NCBI GenBank assembly: GCA_003343765.1
Contig: QAKO01000117.1
Location: 1 to 13,401, forward strand
DNA length: 13,401 bases
Origin: Bacillota bacterium
Lineage (GTDB): Bacteria > Bacillota > Clostridia > Christensenellales > Borkfalkiaceae
Direction: 5' to 3'
Shown: positions 12,550 to 13,401 of the stretch, in pieces
Layout: the number at the start of each line of letters is the position of its first letter
Numbering within the stretch: the first letter of the stretch is position 1
Program-made: the position numbers and the translations under genes
The notes under the pieces: generated by a model
Seen by the model: the letters and a program-made list of their open reading frames with translations, nothing else
The model's database searches: none
What the model was told of the DNA's origin: nothing

Positions 12550-13401
12550 ATGAACAGTGAATCGATCAAGACGTTTATCATGCTTTCCAAGCTGAAAAAT
12601 TTTACGCGCACGGCGGAGCGGATGTATGTGACGCAAAGTACCGTCACAAACCGCATTGCGGAGCTGGAGAACGAGACGGGGCAGAAACTTTTCACGCGGA
12701 AGCAGGGCGGGGTAGAGCTGACGGAAGAAGGTCAGTTATTTTTGAGTTATGCATTGCGCATCAACGATCTGGAAGAAAGTTTTATCCGCGAGGTGAACTC
12801 GGCTGCGCGGTATGAAAAACAGCTGCGCGTCGGGGCGATCAATGCGGTGTATGAAAGCAGTTTGTATCCGCTTCTGAGCGGATTTTTCCGAAAACATAAG
12901 GATGTGGCACTGAAAGTGGTTCTCGGGCATTCGCTGGATCTGTTGCAGATGCTGCAGGACAATATTCTGGACGTGGCGTTTTCCTATCTTCCGCTGAAAA
13001 AGACCGGCTTTTTAAGCCGTCGGTTCTCTACGGATAAACTGGTGCTTCTGGCGTCGCCGTCGATCAATATGTACAAAAACGGGATTCATAAGGAAGAGCT
13101 CGCTTCCTGCGAGTACCTGATGTGCAATTTTACGTTCGGGGAGGCAGGCGAGTTTATCCGCTCACTGTTTCCGCCGCGGCACGCGTTCCGTTTCGAGATC
13201 GACAACAGCGGCAAGATGATCGAATATCTTCTGGGCAGACACGGTTACAGCTTCCTGCCGCAGAAAATGGCGGAAAAAGAGATCGCAAGCGGCGCGCTCG
13301 AAGTGATCCGCCCGCTGGATTTTACCGTTCCCGAAGTGGTGAGCTATTGCGTCTGCCGCCGCGGCAATGAGCTGGCGGAATCCTTGCTCGGCTCTCTGTA
13401 A
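12550..13401 (+). CDS. LysR-family transcriptional regulator, probable leu operon regulator
   Basis: The product is 283 residues and complete, with its TAA on the last three bases of the window. Residues 1 to about 60 are the winged helix-turn-helix of the LysR family, including NFTRTAERMYVTQSTVTNRI and LFTRKQGGVELTEEG. A linker helix leads to a periplasmic-binding-protein-like effector domain from about residue 88 to the end (LRVGAINAVYESSL onward). GGGGAGG lies about 5 bases before the ATG. It is divergent from leuC, the usual arrangement for a LysR-type gene and its target. The inferred role is control of leuCDB, perhaps with a leucine-pathway intermediate as co-inducer. The effector-domain residues do not identify the ligand by eye. 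The start is well supported because an in-frame start further upstream would fall in the AT-rich promoter region. Confidence 0.9.
   Translation: MNSESIKTFIMLSKLKNFTRTAERMYVTQSTVTNRIAELENETGQKLFTRKQGGVELTEEGQLFLSYALRINDLEESFIREVNSAARYEKQLRVGAINAVYESSLYPLLSGFFRKHKDVALKVVLGHSLDLLQMLQDNILDVAFSYLPLKKTGFLSRRFSTDKLVLLASPSINMYKNGIHKEELASCEYLMCNFTFGEAGEFIRSLFPPRHAFRFEIDNSGKMIEYLLGRHGYSFLPQKMAEKEIASGALEVIRPLDFTVPEVVSYCVCRRGNELAESLLGSL

Noticed and set aside
1..13401. CRISPR arrays, tRNA/rRNA genes, insertion sequences, phage genes, toxin-antitoxin pairs or defence genes
   Set aside because: No regularly spaced repeats, cloverleaf-forming stretches, transposase or integrase frames, or other accessory markers were seen on either strand.

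Overview
The window looks like chromosomal DNA from a Gram-positive, Clostridia-like bacterium (Bacillota). The evidence is GGAGG-type ribosome binding sites, TTGACA/TATAAT promoters with 17-18 bp spacers, intrinsic terminators, a yggS-sepF pair, an HD-type CCA-adding enzyme, a DUF4177 protein and an archaeal/clostridial-type leuC/leuD pair. GC content is moderate, near one half, which fits lineages such as Christensenellales, but the exact taxon is my inference. I see no phage, transposon, CRISPR, tRNA or rRNA.

Layout: (1) Bases 1-1777, minus strand: a small cupin-like protein followed by a large membrane-anchored extracytoplasmic protein of unknown function that runs off the left edge. (2) 1778-2123: a spacer holding a promoter, a terminator and a diverged tandem duplication that reaches into the 3' end of rmuC. 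(3) 2124-4717, minus: cca then rmuC, joined by an ATGA start/stop overlap. (4) 4718-4876: a compact divergent promoter region in which one palindromic -35 hexamer fits promoters in both directions. (5) 4877-7415, plus: a diacylglycerol-kinase-family lipid kinase gene broken by a frameshifting deletion, then an intact NhaP2/CvrA-type cation/proton antiporter with two TrkA-C domains. (6) 7416-7841: a hairpin-rich intergenic region between convergent operons. (7) 7842-8873, minus: yggS then sepF. (8) 9063-9248, plus: a 61-residue DUF4177 protein with its own promoter. (9) 9459-12401, minus: the leucine operon leuC-leuD-leuB. (10) 12550-13401, plus: a divergent LysR-family regulator, complete, ending on the last base.

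How the genes work together: LeuC and LeuD form isopropylmalate isomerase and LeuB does the next oxidation, giving the leucine precursor 2-oxoisocaproate. The LysR-type gene next door shares an interlocked promoter dyad with leuC and is the obvious candidate regulator. Cca and RmuC are housekeeping tRNA-maturation and DNA-maintenance proteins. YggS (PLP homeostasis) and SepF (FtsZ-ring anchoring) form the common Gram-positive pair. The most unusual observations are the broken lipid kinase, the two symmetric divergent promoter regions, a probable leaderless start at 1777, and the duplicated gene end downstream of rmuC. I found no clear sign of a wholly new multi-gene system. The best novelty candidate at protein level is the large unknown surface protein at the left edge.
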